Assembly (NCBI GenBank): GCA_001642005.1
Contig: LWCA01000601.1
Coordinates: 1-22,222 of the forward strand
Reading direction: 5' to 3'
DNA length: 22,222 nucleotides
Source: Intoshia linei
Taxonomy: Eukaryota; Orthonectida; Rhopaluridae
Numbering within the stretch: position 1 is the stretch's first letter; the number at the start of each line of letters is the position of its first letter. This document shows positions 1 to 8,977 of the stretch, in pieces. A program made the translations under genes and the position numbers. A model generated the notes under the pieces. It searched no databases. It was given only the letters and a program-made list of their open reading frames with translations, and was not told the DNA's origin.

Positions 1-974
1 TCCAATGAATCTTGCATACATATTTAATTTCCAAAATTTTTAATGTCTGTACAAAATATTTATTTTTAAGTTCGTATTTTATATTGAAGTACTGACATTT
101 GGATCAATGTGATAATATATTATTTATTTGTTATTATGAGTTCCCAATAATTCCAATTTTATTTTAAATTCCAATCTATCCAATTTAATTCATTTTACAC
201 AAAATCCTAAGTATAACAGTTAACCCTCATGATGTTGGACTACAAAATTATTCAAAATTCAAAGATATTCATGTTCGCCTCGGTTCATATGATTGTCTCT
301 AATTTAACGGTTCAAAATACTATTAAACCATTTAATTGAGTTAAACCTATTTAAGATTAAATTACGATTATTTAATTAATTTTTTTTAACTGTCAGTTTT
401 TTCTTTTCCGACTCAATACGGCTATAACCGGTGCATAGTTACAGTTAAGTCTAATATTCCGATCAGTAGCTACGATTAATGAGAACATTTCTATGGGAAA
501 TGTATGAAATGATTCAAAAAATTAGCCATAATTATACTTTTCAGAGCAGACAATTTCGGCGCTGATTTAACATAACATTCCATTAAACAATACTCATGTA
601 ACGTATAAAAAATTGAAATAGGTAAAAAAATAAGCATAATGTAACTTTCAGTAGTATTCTTAGAATTAATCCACAGAAACGTATGATAGACACAATATAT
701 ACTTGAATGATTTTAATTAATTCAAGAAATAACAATCCCTGCTTAGACTCAATCTTACACGCCCAAATTGACTTAATATTTTAATTAAATCATTAAATAT
801 GATTATTAAATTTTTACTTTAATTAATGTTTAAATTCATAAACTTAATAAATCTTGCATATTATCATACAGATTAATAAACATTGAGCCTTACAATTAAT
901 ATTATTATTGTACTAATGTTCTCCCAGTTACTTGACTTTGGTTACCATAAAGTATCGATTATGCATTTCTATAA
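1..974. other. AT-rich intergenic stretch, no gene seen
   Basis: No open frame with recognisable protein similarity was found on either strand. The region is AT-rich with long A/T runs. Its right end should hold the promoter and 5' leader of the Flower-like gene that begins at 975, but no clear TATA or initiator site stands out against the AT background. Confidence 0.5.
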
Positions 975-1609
975 ATGAACGACTATTACGAGGAATCTAC
1001 ATTTTCAATTTGGCAGTCTCGCGTATTAAAAACTGTAGGAGTTGTAGTGTCCTTGGGTATTATTTAATTGTAATGATACATGTATAATTATTTTAATGTA
1101 GTTGCCATAATATGCGGCATAACTGCTTGTATATTATCAACGCCGACTTGCATACTTGCTGGGATATTTCAAATGTACTTTTAAATTAAAGTCACATAAA
1201 AATTTAAAACATTGTATAGAATCGCTGGCCTAATGGTACTAATATTTGAAATGCCTTTTCTTTTCCGATTTGTTGCATTTACTACCCCTGTGGCAGACTT
1301 TGCTGAAGCTAGATCTATGCTTCAAAAAGGCATAGCCTTTTGTGTGTAATTTTTTAAAGTAATACATTATAATTATATTTTCAGTGGAGGTACTATTCCC
1401 ATAATTATGTGCGCAACAGCTAGTACTGGCATAGGTTCTGGTTTAATTTTACTCTTTGGAATTGTTTACATTGTCATGTCAATTAGAGGGTATTTAATAA
1501 CTAATAGTGTGTAGCAAAAATTAGATCAAGAAATACAAATGAAAACATAGATAATGTACCCAATGATACAATGGGTGGAGTTGATGGTGCTTCCATGCCA
1601 TACAATTAA
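975..1609 (+). CDS. CACFD1: Flower/CACFD1-like four-pass membrane protein
   Basis: Five exons, 975-1056, 1102-1174, 1220-1345, 1385-1489 and 1525-1609, join in frame to 156 codons and a TAA stop. All introns are GT-AG and 35-45 nt long. The product is a small hydrophobic protein with about four membrane spans. The segments GIFQ, LIFEMPF and GSGLILLFGIVY align from memory with Drosophila Flower and human CACFD1, and Glu62 in LIFEMPF matches the acidic residue regarded as important in Flower's second membrane span. Flower proteins sit on synaptic vesicles and other membranes, where they are linked to calcium entry, endocytosis and, in flies, cell competition. The start was chosen as the first ATG in frame with the first conserved helix. 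The last exon encodes a short Asn-rich tail. Its acceptor at 1523-1524 is the only one tried that avoids an early stop. The gene is tail-to-tail with ATAT1. Confidence 0.8.
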
Positions 1610-1632
1610 TTATATAATCTATGTGTATATGT

Positions 1633-1638
1633 AATAAA
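1633..1638 (+). promoter_or_regulatory. poly(A) signal AATAAA for the Flower-like gene
   Basis: A canonical AATAAA lies 24 nt after the Flower stop codon. It implies a very short 3' UTR that ends at or inside the convergent ATAT1 gene. Confidence 0.5.
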
Positions 1639-1650
1639 TATATCCTAATG

Positions 1651-1656
1651 TTTATT
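1651..1656 (-). promoter_or_regulatory. poly(A) signal AATAAA overlapping the ATAT1 stop codon
   Basis: On the minus strand the last codon and stop read CAA TAA A, so an AATAAA hexamer contains the TAA stop. If it is used, the 3' UTR is only the roughly 10-30 nt to the cleavage site. AT-rich sequence makes chance hexamers common, so use is inferred. Confidence 0.35.
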
Positions 1657-2706
1657 GGAAAAATTGGTGATATACAAGGTAGTTGTTCGATTGGGGGATT
1701 ATAATGTAATTTTCATTACGAAAATAATGTTTTTTCATAAAATGTATTAGTTTATTTGATGGTCTATCTATAGGCAGTTTTAATGGTAATACTTTTTCTT
1801 GTTTTATTACATGGTCAAGTAACATTTTACCGTTTCCTAGGCGTTGGTATTTTTCTATTATATAAAAATCCAATAAACAAATTGAATTGTACATTTGAAG
1901 GTTATTTTTTGTGTCATACAAGTATAGTTTCTTTTCTCCAACTTTGATAAATCCAATTAGAATACTAAAAAATAAAAATCGATACAATCGTGATAAACAT
2001 AACTATGTTAAACTTGGACAATCAATTTTACTAGATTATAAAGTCAAGTTAGTCTTAACGGAATTAATTACCAATACATATAAAAATTTTAAATAAGTAG
2101 ACTCGTATTCATTTTTTTAAATATGAGAATAATAAGTTGACTAATCCATATTTCGATATTTTCAAAATTAATAAAAATATTTTTACTAAATGTTAAAAAA
2201 ACGTGCAACTTATTCTTGGTTTACAAAATCGTCGATTCGTGAGATTCATGTATATATGTATATAAAAATAATAGAAAATTAATTTTAGATTGATTCATCC
2301 AAATTTATAAAGTTTTTGAAAGGTTAATTCAAAGGTTAAAAGTGAATCTTTTATAATAAAAATCAAATAGAGTGGAAAGTTAAATTGTTAAAATTAAAAA
2401 AAGATTACATTTTATTTTCATCCTTTTCTGATAAAACATAAAGACGATTATTGGTGTTAAGAATGTCAAATCTAGTTGTAACAGGTTTATTTAAATTTTG
2501 AGCTCGAGCGGATTCTCGGCCAAGTATGTCAAGTATAGAATACAATTGTTCATTTTTTTTCCTAAAATTAAATAAATAAAAGTTTTTTTTTAATACGATT
2601 CGTATCCATTATCTCTATTAATGTACCCAATTTTTGGAATGTTTAACGTGTGGAAAAGGGTAATTTTATTCTTGAAGTAATGAGCCAAATTTTCTGAAAC
2701 TTCCAT
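1652..2706 (-). CDS. ATAT1: Alpha-tubulin N-acetyltransferase (MEC-17/ATAT1), catalytic domain only
   Basis: Three exons on the minus strand, 2706-2627, 2561-2409 and 1964-1652, give 181 residues and a TAA stop. Phases fit at both junctions, and the introns are 65 and 444 nt. The enzyme transfers acetyl from acetyl-CoA to Lys40 of alpha-tubulin in the microtubule lumen. Visible signatures in order are an N-terminal ITLF segment, the helix LGRESARAQNL, IGFIKVGEKKL, CLLDFY, the acetyl-CoA loop YQRLGNGK (117-124) and IDRPS (143-147). Cys107 and Asp144 correspond to human Cys120 and Asp157, which are catalytically important. Human ATAT1 is about 420 residues with a long disordered tail. This copy stops just after the NNYLVYHQFF end of the catalytic fold. 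The start ATG at 2706 gives MEVSENLAHYF, which resembles the family's N terminus. Confidence 0.88.
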
Positions 2707-3309
2707 TTATTTGTAACATACATTTGTTAAAATTTTAATTAAAAGTATTACACTGAATTTTAAATTTAAATCATTCAATTTTAAAATAGTGCTTAACGAT
2801 CGTTGCATCATAAACAAATCTAATAACATTTATACATTTTTTCTTGTTTATTTTAATACCATGCCAATTTTCCAATTTTTTTTTAATTGAGGTAATTATA
2901 TTTGTTTCCTTGGAGACATTGATGAATATAGCAATGAAAAAATTTCACAGTCGATCCTTAGGTAAATATAGCCCAAGTCACTTTTCCAAGCATATGGAAC
3001 TGGAAATTTTAACTTGAGCACACAAAATTAGTTGATATTCAAGAATTTCATTTTTCTAAATGCTCCATTTTGACAAATGAAGCCCTCACAGATGGTCTCA
3101 GAGTGCAGATTACTGAAAATGTTCACGGATTTGTATTACAAACGATAACTCTAATATACATATAATTAATTTAATTACTTTACTATATCAATTATGATGT
3201 TAACAAGTTTAATCATGCATGATTTATTCAAAGATAAAATTGATACATTTTTTTAATTTAAAATATTACCTGTATCTGAATTATTTATAATTGCGCCTAT
3301 TTACAAATA
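2707..3309. other. Intergenic; short coding-like patch of unknown origin near 2920-3150
   Basis: Most of this stretch is featureless A/T-rich DNA and should contain the ATAT1 promoter. On the plus strand between about 2920 and 3150 the base composition is less skewed, and broken open frames read as protein-like peptides such as HFSKHMELEIL and ALTDGLRVQITENVHGF. They lie in different frames or are separated by stops. I could not assign a family. It may be a decayed gene or transposon fragment, or chance. Confidence 0.2.
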
Positions 3310-3710
3310 TTGTTATACATAAAATATAATATACTAGCTTGACTGTTATGTATTACGTACAAACAGCACCTAGCTCTGCCGAGGGCACATTTTTATTATA
3401 CCAAAAAAATAAATTCACGTTGAAAATCTAACTTAAAAATTCTACTATTCACTATTATGAATCCTTTAAAGGAGTGGCTCCCAAATTTGTTTCAGGTAGA
3501 ACCATCATATCACATTACTTTTTACTTTAAAGTGAATTATGTTAATTTTTTGTTTGTTAACATTGGCGTAAAGAATTTTAAAAACAATTGTTATCCCATT
3601 TTTTTAATTTATTAGACAGAATGTGTCTATAATATTAAAAATAAAGTAAAAACAGTCCAATCCTAAAAATTGTCATAAATAGCATAAATTCCAGAAAAAA
3701 TAAAATTAAG
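3310..3710 (+). repeat. Left arm of the long inverted repeat
   Basis: This arm matches the reverse complement of 7928-8318. The best-kept parts are TTGACTGTTATGTA at 3339, the CAAACAGCACCTAG and CTGCCGAGGGCAC segment at 3361-3390, the CTTTAAAGTGAATTA segment near 3527, and the AACAGTCCAATCCTAAAAAT segment at 3650. The outermost 30 bases before 3339 match only loosely. The arms differ by scattered substitutions and small indels, so they are old. Confidence 0.75.
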
Positions 3711-3820
3711 AAACCTATTTTGTCATTTTCAATGTGATGACATATATTCAGTATCAATTTAATAAATAAATCCTAAAAATTGTCATAAATAGCATAAATT
3801 CCAGAAAAAATAAAATTATA
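3658..3820 (+). repeat. Partial tandem duplication of the inner end of the left arm
   Basis: A roughly 48-bp segment starting TCCTAAAAATTGTCATAAAT occurs at about 3660-3708 and again at about 3771-3819, nearly identical. Between the copies lies a sequence beginning GTGATGACATATATTCAGTA (3734). The right arm carries only one copy of the 48-bp segment. Confidence 0.7.
3734..3768 (+). repeat. Short direct repeat, copy 1 of 2
   Basis: About 35 bases here recur almost unchanged at 5154-5188, both reading GTGATGACATATATTCAGTA then an AATTTAATAAATA tail. The pair brackets the hAT relic, so it could mark the edges of that insertion or be part of its termini. Confidence 0.6.
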
Positions 3821-4205
3821 AACTATTTTGTTATTTTGAGTGTGATGATTAGGGAAATTTTTTAAATAACCTATATAATAAAAAAAAATAACCTAACGAC
3901 TGATTTTTAGTAACTTTTAGCTATTATTAGTAACTTTAAAAAATTTTTTTTGTATACAACTCTAATTTGAATCTTGTTAACTTCAATCGATTAATTTTCG
4001 TTTTTTCCAGGTATTTTTTGTTTTTATTTCGTACCATTTGAAAATTCAAAATATTTACTGAAATTATTTTTCTCTAAAAAAATAACTTTCTATTGTAAAC
4101 CTTCAAGAATGTTTTTCATACTTAATATTCAGATATATTCAATATACCAAATATTAATTTAAATTAAGAAAATTAAACTATGCAAATGGATAATTAATCG
4201 AGTAT
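3821..4205. other. AT-rich non-coding stretch inside the composite block
   Basis: No open frame or recognisable RNA was found. The sequence lies between the duplicated left-arm segment and the 3' end of the hAT relic, and is probably untranslated transposon DNA. Confidence 0.4.
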
Positions 4206-4848
4206 TTATTGTTGTGATACAAAATGTGTTTTGATATTTTCAGGTGCTAATCGTCTCTGTTAAGTTACCATTTTTTTTAACAGACTAAAACTTCTTTCTA
4301 TGCTGACGGATGTAGAAGGAGCGTTCCTTAGAGAATAATATAATATTGGGGATTTGTTTAAATCTAAATTATTCATAATGGCATATATGTCGTTTTTCGT
4401 TAGACGTTTATTAATATAATCCTTTATAATGCAGGGATCCGAATGAAAGAACAAATTACATAATACATTGTACCTTTTCTATACTAAATGACGATTCTTG
4501 AGTCATTTCTATTACATTTAACAGAGATAAAAATGTACATATTTGAATCAAATCATTGTCTAATCCAAGTTGGTTGACAGCCGCTTTAGCTCGATTTATT
4601 ATTAAATCATTAAATAAGGCCTTAATCTTAGAGTTGTTCAGTTTATAGAGTGGAATATCCGCAGATATAAATGCCTCTAAAATTTGGTCAATAAAATCAT
4701 GAGACATTTTTAAAAATTTAAGTAGAGAAGGAGTATCGTTTGTCAATCTGTGTTTTTTTGTGTTTCTGTGAACTTTAATAAAGTGCATTTTTTCATAGGA
4801 AACAGTGCAATTGCAATTTATACAACTAAGTGAATTATCAGTTCTCTT
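4206..4848 (-). pseudogene. hAT-superfamily transposase relic with BED-type finger and dimerisation domain
   Basis: Read on the minus strand from 4848, the first part gives a Cys/His finger (CINC, then HFIKVHRNTKKH) typical of the BED or related fingers of hAT transposases. It is followed by the hAT N-terminal segment ISADIPLYKLNN. The frame then passes, with a shift near 4468, into the C-terminal dimerisation segment SLRNAPSTSVSIERSFSLL. After an in-frame TAA at 4260-4262 it continues with RRLAPENIKTHF to a TAA at 4206. The central DDE/RNase H core that should separate the two halves is missing: the N- and C-terminal parts lie within about 300 bp. The gene is therefore an internally deleted, frameshifted, non-functional copy. 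Confidence 0.8.
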
Positions 4849-5714
4849 GAATTAATTAGGATACAGTCATTATGTTGTTCATTTTGAAATGAGGAGATTT
4901 TGTAGTTTTTGGCATGCTAAATGAATGTTTCATTGCATTTGCATCATTTCGTGATGATCAAAATTTTTCCTGTAAAAGTGAAACTTTTAAAATAAAATAG
5001 AAGTGTTTATTTTCAATTTCAAAAAAATAACTTTATTAACTTTATAAAATTTTAATTAGCTAATTAATAAACATAATATTGGTATGATCATGCTTAGAAT
5101 TGCATGCTAATTAACATATAAAAAATTAAATTTATTAACTTTTACTTGCCTTAGTGATGACATATATTCAGTATTAATTTAATAAATACTCAAAAATACC
5201 AATTGTGTATCAATAATTAACTAAATCTTCACTTTATAAACATTTCAGTCGAATTTTACCATTATTGCAAAGAATTGTAATATAAAAATGATATTAACAA
5301 AGTTTTTTTAGTTTCGTTGTTGTAGTTTCTTATTTAAATTTGAATGTTATAATAAAATCGTTTTGAAAATTTGAAATTGAAAAATTGCGAAGGAATGAAT
5401 TATATAGATTTTCACCCATATGTCTTTATTGAAAATGTGTAGACGTACAATGCACTTTTTTTTTTAAATTGTAGGATTATTTACATTTTCACTTTTTGAT
5501 TTTTGTTAATCGAAATATTGAAAAAATATTGTTGATAATATATTAAAAATTGTTTTTCACCAGGAATGCGTAGATATTTGAAGTTGAAATTTTGTATTTA
5601 TATCAACTGGAATAGGCTTTATCAGAATAATTTTTTTTTTGAATTTTCGGACCTTTAATTATTTCACATTTTTTGTTTTAATAAAATATTTCGAAAAAAA
5701 ATATATGAAAATTA
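4849..5714. other. AT-rich non-coding stretch with the second short direct repeat
   Basis: No coding signal was recognised. The 35-base direct repeat seen at 3734 recurs at 5154-5188. The remainder is long A/T runs, possibly the 5' untranslated part of the hAT relic plus flanking repeat DNA. Confidence 0.4.
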
Positions 5715-6110
5715 AATGCTTTTTTTGATAGTCAAGTCGTTACTTATTCGGATTGACATTTTTTATGTGTGTTAACAGGATACAACTGTACCACCTGTAA
5801 ATTTTTAAAATTCTAGGGCTGTTTGCATTAAAAAAAGAAGAGTAATTTGGGGTTTTGGCCCTGAAGATATAATTTTTTTAAATTTAAATTTAGTATAATG
5901 TTTATGATTTTAAAATCCGCATCAGCGTATATATTTTTTTAAATTCTGCAACTCGTTTGATTTTCAAAAAGAGGGACAACTGGGTTTTTTAACCTGTAAG
6001 ATGTGAAACTCGGAGGTTGAAATTTATCTTATTCTACGCCTGGAAAAAAGTCTAAGAGTGCTAGTTATTTTAAAAAAGTAACACAAACAGACAAACAAAA
6101 ATGGCGTCGC
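5715..6110 (+). repeat. Dispersed AT-rich repeat, copy A
   Basis: This segment matches 15945-16475 in the same orientation. Shared landmarks include AAAATTCTAGGG, AAATTTAAATTTA, ATTTTAAAATC, AACTCGTTT and GAGGTTGAAATTTATCTTA, in the same order. The copy is made of about two diverged units anchored on an AAATTCT motif. It ends with ACAAACAGACAAACAAAAAT directly before the Tc1 relic. No protein coding was found. It is probably a non-autonomous mobile element or the untranslated end of one. Confidence 0.65.
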
Positions 6111-6129
6111 ATTATATATAAGTTAGGAT

Positions 6130-6563
6130 GGCACATAGTTATTATGGTTGGCTACAATGGATCTACATTTCGTGGAATTTAATGTAAATTTTGACGTTTA
6201 TACAAATATATTGTGTAAATCATATATGCCGTTCCATCAAACCGGGTATATATTGATGCAAGATAATGCTAGACCTCACATTTCTACTATAACTTTGGAT
6301 TTTTTAAGGAAAATAACATATCGGTACTTGATTGACCACCTTATACTCCTGATTGTAATTCAATTGAAAATCTATAGGCTATAATGGTTTGCTGTCTATA
6401 CCCTGGCAGCAAGGTCTACCGTAGTCTTGACAAATTAAAAGCTGAAATTGATATTATTTGGGACTCGCTGGAAGTTGATGAAATTCGATGATTGGTTCAA
6501 TCCTTTCCGTCAAAATTAACTGAAGTTGTAGAAAATGAAGGTTGGAATATACGTAATTATTAG
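6130..6563 (+). pseudogene. Tc1/mariner transposase relic, C-terminal half
   Basis: The open frame from 6148 reads LHFVEFNVN and then LMQDNARPH, the second catalytic Asp block of Tc1 transposases. A frameshift near 6337 leads to the PDCNSIENL block that carries the last catalytic acidic position of the DDE/DDD triad, followed by a TAG at about 6376. The same reading, with another frameshift or small indel and a TGA, continues through SLDKLKAEI and FPSKLTEVVENEGWNIRNY to TAG at 6561. The N-terminal DNA-binding helix-turn-helix and the first catalytic Asp are absent. The copy is dead. It sits immediately after dispersed repeat copy A. Confidence 0.85.
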
Positions 6564-7204
6564 TAATTAAAAGTTTGTATTTATAAGATGTTTTTTTTTG
6601 CATTTATATACACATTTCACATAGTTTTGGCAAATTTTTTAATTGTGAAAATTTTAATTGCTAATTATATTTTAATTGATAGATTACACTAGACAACAAA
6701 AAAAGATTTTTTTTCTTGCATCAAAAATATTTTTATACTGTCTTGTAGAACACAATGAAAAAAATATTTTTACATGATTTTTGTATTTCAGATATGTCGC
6801 ATTAATTAATTATTGACAATATAAATTTAAATTAAACCTAATAAAATAAATAATGTTTATATTGGTTTTGCGGTTTTTCCATATATTTGGGAAAAACTCC
6901 TCTTTATGGATTAAAAAATGGCTAATAAATATTTGGAATATTTATATTTACTATATATATGATAATTCGATAGCAAAATAATATAATAAATAACTAAAAA
7001 TTAATATTTTTGACTAATTAACCCTCAATATTAATGTCCGTTTCTTGCGTCATATATGTAATGTATGCAATAAATAAACCACAATTAAGCGCATCGAATG
7101 ATGTATATGGTTATATGCAGCTCTGTCGAATTTTTTAATAGAAGTCGATGTAAGTTTCAAAATAAATAAATAAAAACAACATATATACAAAAAAATAAGC
7201 TAAT
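6564..7204. other. AT-rich non-coding stretch after the Tc1 relic
   Basis: Long A/T runs and no recognisable gene. It may include the 3' end and terminal repeat of the Tc1 element, but no matching inverted terminus was identified. Confidence 0.4.
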
Positions 7205-7565
7205 TAATATTTTTAATTGTCCACAAATAATCGCCAAGCATTATTTGGTGCTACCGCTTTTCAAAAATTTTTATAGTTTGATGAAAACGTTCACCGTGTT
7301 CGTTCCTTACGGTTATGTAATTTATAGGTAATCTATCACTATGACTTTCTATGAGGTGCATTTTGGGACTATAGAGGAAGCCCATTATTTGATAGGATTT
7401 GAAAAAAGTTTTTAGTAAATTATTAATTTTTTCAGTTGATTTTTGTGGGCTCCAACTATTAAAACAAATACTGCGATTGTAGGTAAGTTTGTATTTCTCT
7501 TGCATCAATTTATTAGTTGTATTATAGATTCTAGAATCTAGACGATTTAAATACATATATTCCAC
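7205..7565 (-). pseudogene. Fragment of uncharacterised repeated family with HGERFHQ motif, copy 1
   Basis: The minus-strand frame ends with SPKMHLIESHSDRLPINY, then NEHGERFHQTIKIFEKR. An in-frame TAG at 7251 follows, then IMLGDYLWTIKN. These blocks match the C-terminal part of a protein family that I recall from many invertebrate genomes as uncharacterised, high-copy predicted proteins (pattern: K-H-L-HSH, DEHGERFHQ, ME-RY, ADYCW). The same family is present again at 20043-21197. Function is unknown. The high copy number suggests a transposon origin, but I know of no assigned catalytic activity. The first 35 residues or so of this frame show no match I recognise. Confidence 0.6.
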
Positions 7566-7927
7566 AAATATAACAATAGTTGTCAGAAAAGCATTGCATT
7601 ATTTAAAAAATTAATACAATCAAGTACGAATAAAACTTTATATTAGTATTTTTTTATAGAAATAAAGATTAATCCAATTAACTGGGGTTTTCACTAATAA
7701 TTTCTAAAATTGATATGATCGAATCATAAGATGTATATCATCATGATGAGATTTAAATTCTCATTCTTTTAATGTATAAATTTTATTGACGCATTTTTTA
7801 TTGTAGTCTAGTGTTATTTTTTATAAATTTTTGCATACAATAATTATAACATAAAAATATTCATATATTGCATTAATAACCTATATGGTAATTCAAAAAT
7901 ACCATTATTTGAAGAAATTATTATTTT
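7566..7927. other. AT-rich non-coding stretch inside the composite block
   Basis: No gene or structural RNA was seen. It joins the HGERFHQ-family fragment to the right arm of the inverted repeat. Confidence 0.4.
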
Positions 7928-8318
7928 TTCTGGAATTTATGCTATTTATGATAATTTTTAGGATTGGACTGTTTTTACTTTATTTTTAATATTATACACA
8001 TTTTCTGTCTAATAAATTAAATATCATGGGATAATAATTGTTTTTAAAATTCTTTACGCAAATGTTAATAAAACAAAATTAAGATGGAATAATTCACTTT
8101 AAAGTAAAAAGTAATGTGATATGATAGCTGCACCTGAAACAAATTTTGGAACCACTCCAATAAAGGATTGATAATAGTTAATAGTAGGATTTTTAAGTTA
8201 GATTTTTTACGTGAATTTATTTTTTTGATATAATAAAATAGTGCCCTCGGCAGATCTAGGTGCTGTTTGTACGTAGTACATAACAGTCAACATAGTAATT
8301 TATAATACAGTATAGCAG
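7928..8318 (-). repeat. Right arm of the long inverted repeat
   Basis: Reverse-complement partner of 3310-3710. Shared landmarks, read on the plus strand here, are TTCTGGAATTTATGCTATTT (7928), GGATTGGACTGTTTTTACTT, TTCACTTTAAAGTAAAAAGT, GTGCCCTCGGCAG (8242) and TACATAACAGTCAA (8277). Outside the last landmark the match to the left arm weakens. Confidence 0.75.
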
Positions 8319-8977
8319 AATTACCCAAAGTGGGCGATTTTAAAAAATATGATATTGTATATAATAATATAGAGTGGGAGTTGATGAATTTTTTGTTTGT
8401 AAGGGGAGCTTTTTATCGCCATATAAACGAATTCAAATATAATTATGAATTAAATTAAATACCATTACTGTGGTATTGTATATTAAACTTACTGTAGCGA
8501 AAACATACCGATCGCAAACAGAACTACAACATGTATTAAAGTAAATGTATTACTAATCGTTTAAAAAATATTGGTAAAGAGGATATTAATCAAGAAATGA
8601 AAACCACATCAACTGTAATATCATTTAAAATACAAGATTGCTGAAAAGTATTAAAAAACTAGTCCAATATTTTCAAATAATCAATACAATACAATTAAAA
8701 ATATAACAAATATATTGATTTATTAATGACCTTAAAAATATTCAATTTGATAACATAATCGAAATTGAATTTATAAATTGGCTAAATAGATTTAAATGAA
8801 TACTGAATATCTAGCTTATTTATTGAATATATGGGTGAAAACTTTATCCATAAAATTAGTATTAAAACTACCCACGTAGAAACAAAAAATATCTTATTTT
8901 CTATTTAAATATTTGTTTTTTACTTATCTGTAATCTCCTAAACAACTTGCTTTTCATTCTAGCAAATTTATTATAAT
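8319..8977. other. Intergenic AT-rich DNA upstream of the PITP gene
   Basis: A segment starting at 8316 (CAGAATTACCCAAAGTGGGC) resembles the ends of hAT-type non-autonomous elements, but no partner terminus was located. The rest is A/T-rich and should include the PITP promoter and 5' UTR. Confidence 0.35.

Larger units (their letters stand above)
3310..8318. mobile_element. Composite repeat block bounded by long inverted repeats
   Basis: The two ends, about 3310-3710 and 7928-8318, are diverged inverted copies of one roughly 390-bp sequence. The roughly 4.2-kb interior holds a hAT transposase relic (-), a dispersed AT-rich repeat, a Tc1 transposase relic (+) and a piece of the HGERFHQ family (-). 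No host gene is inside. This may be one large transposon with long terminal inverted repeats and nested insertions, or two repeat copies that landed in opposite orientation. No convincing target-site duplication was found directly outside the repeats, so the first reading is unproven. Confidence 0.5.

Noticed and set aside
1911-2096. Plus-strand 61-codon open frame
   Set aside because: Overlaps ATAT1 exon 3 and its intron in antisense; no similarity.
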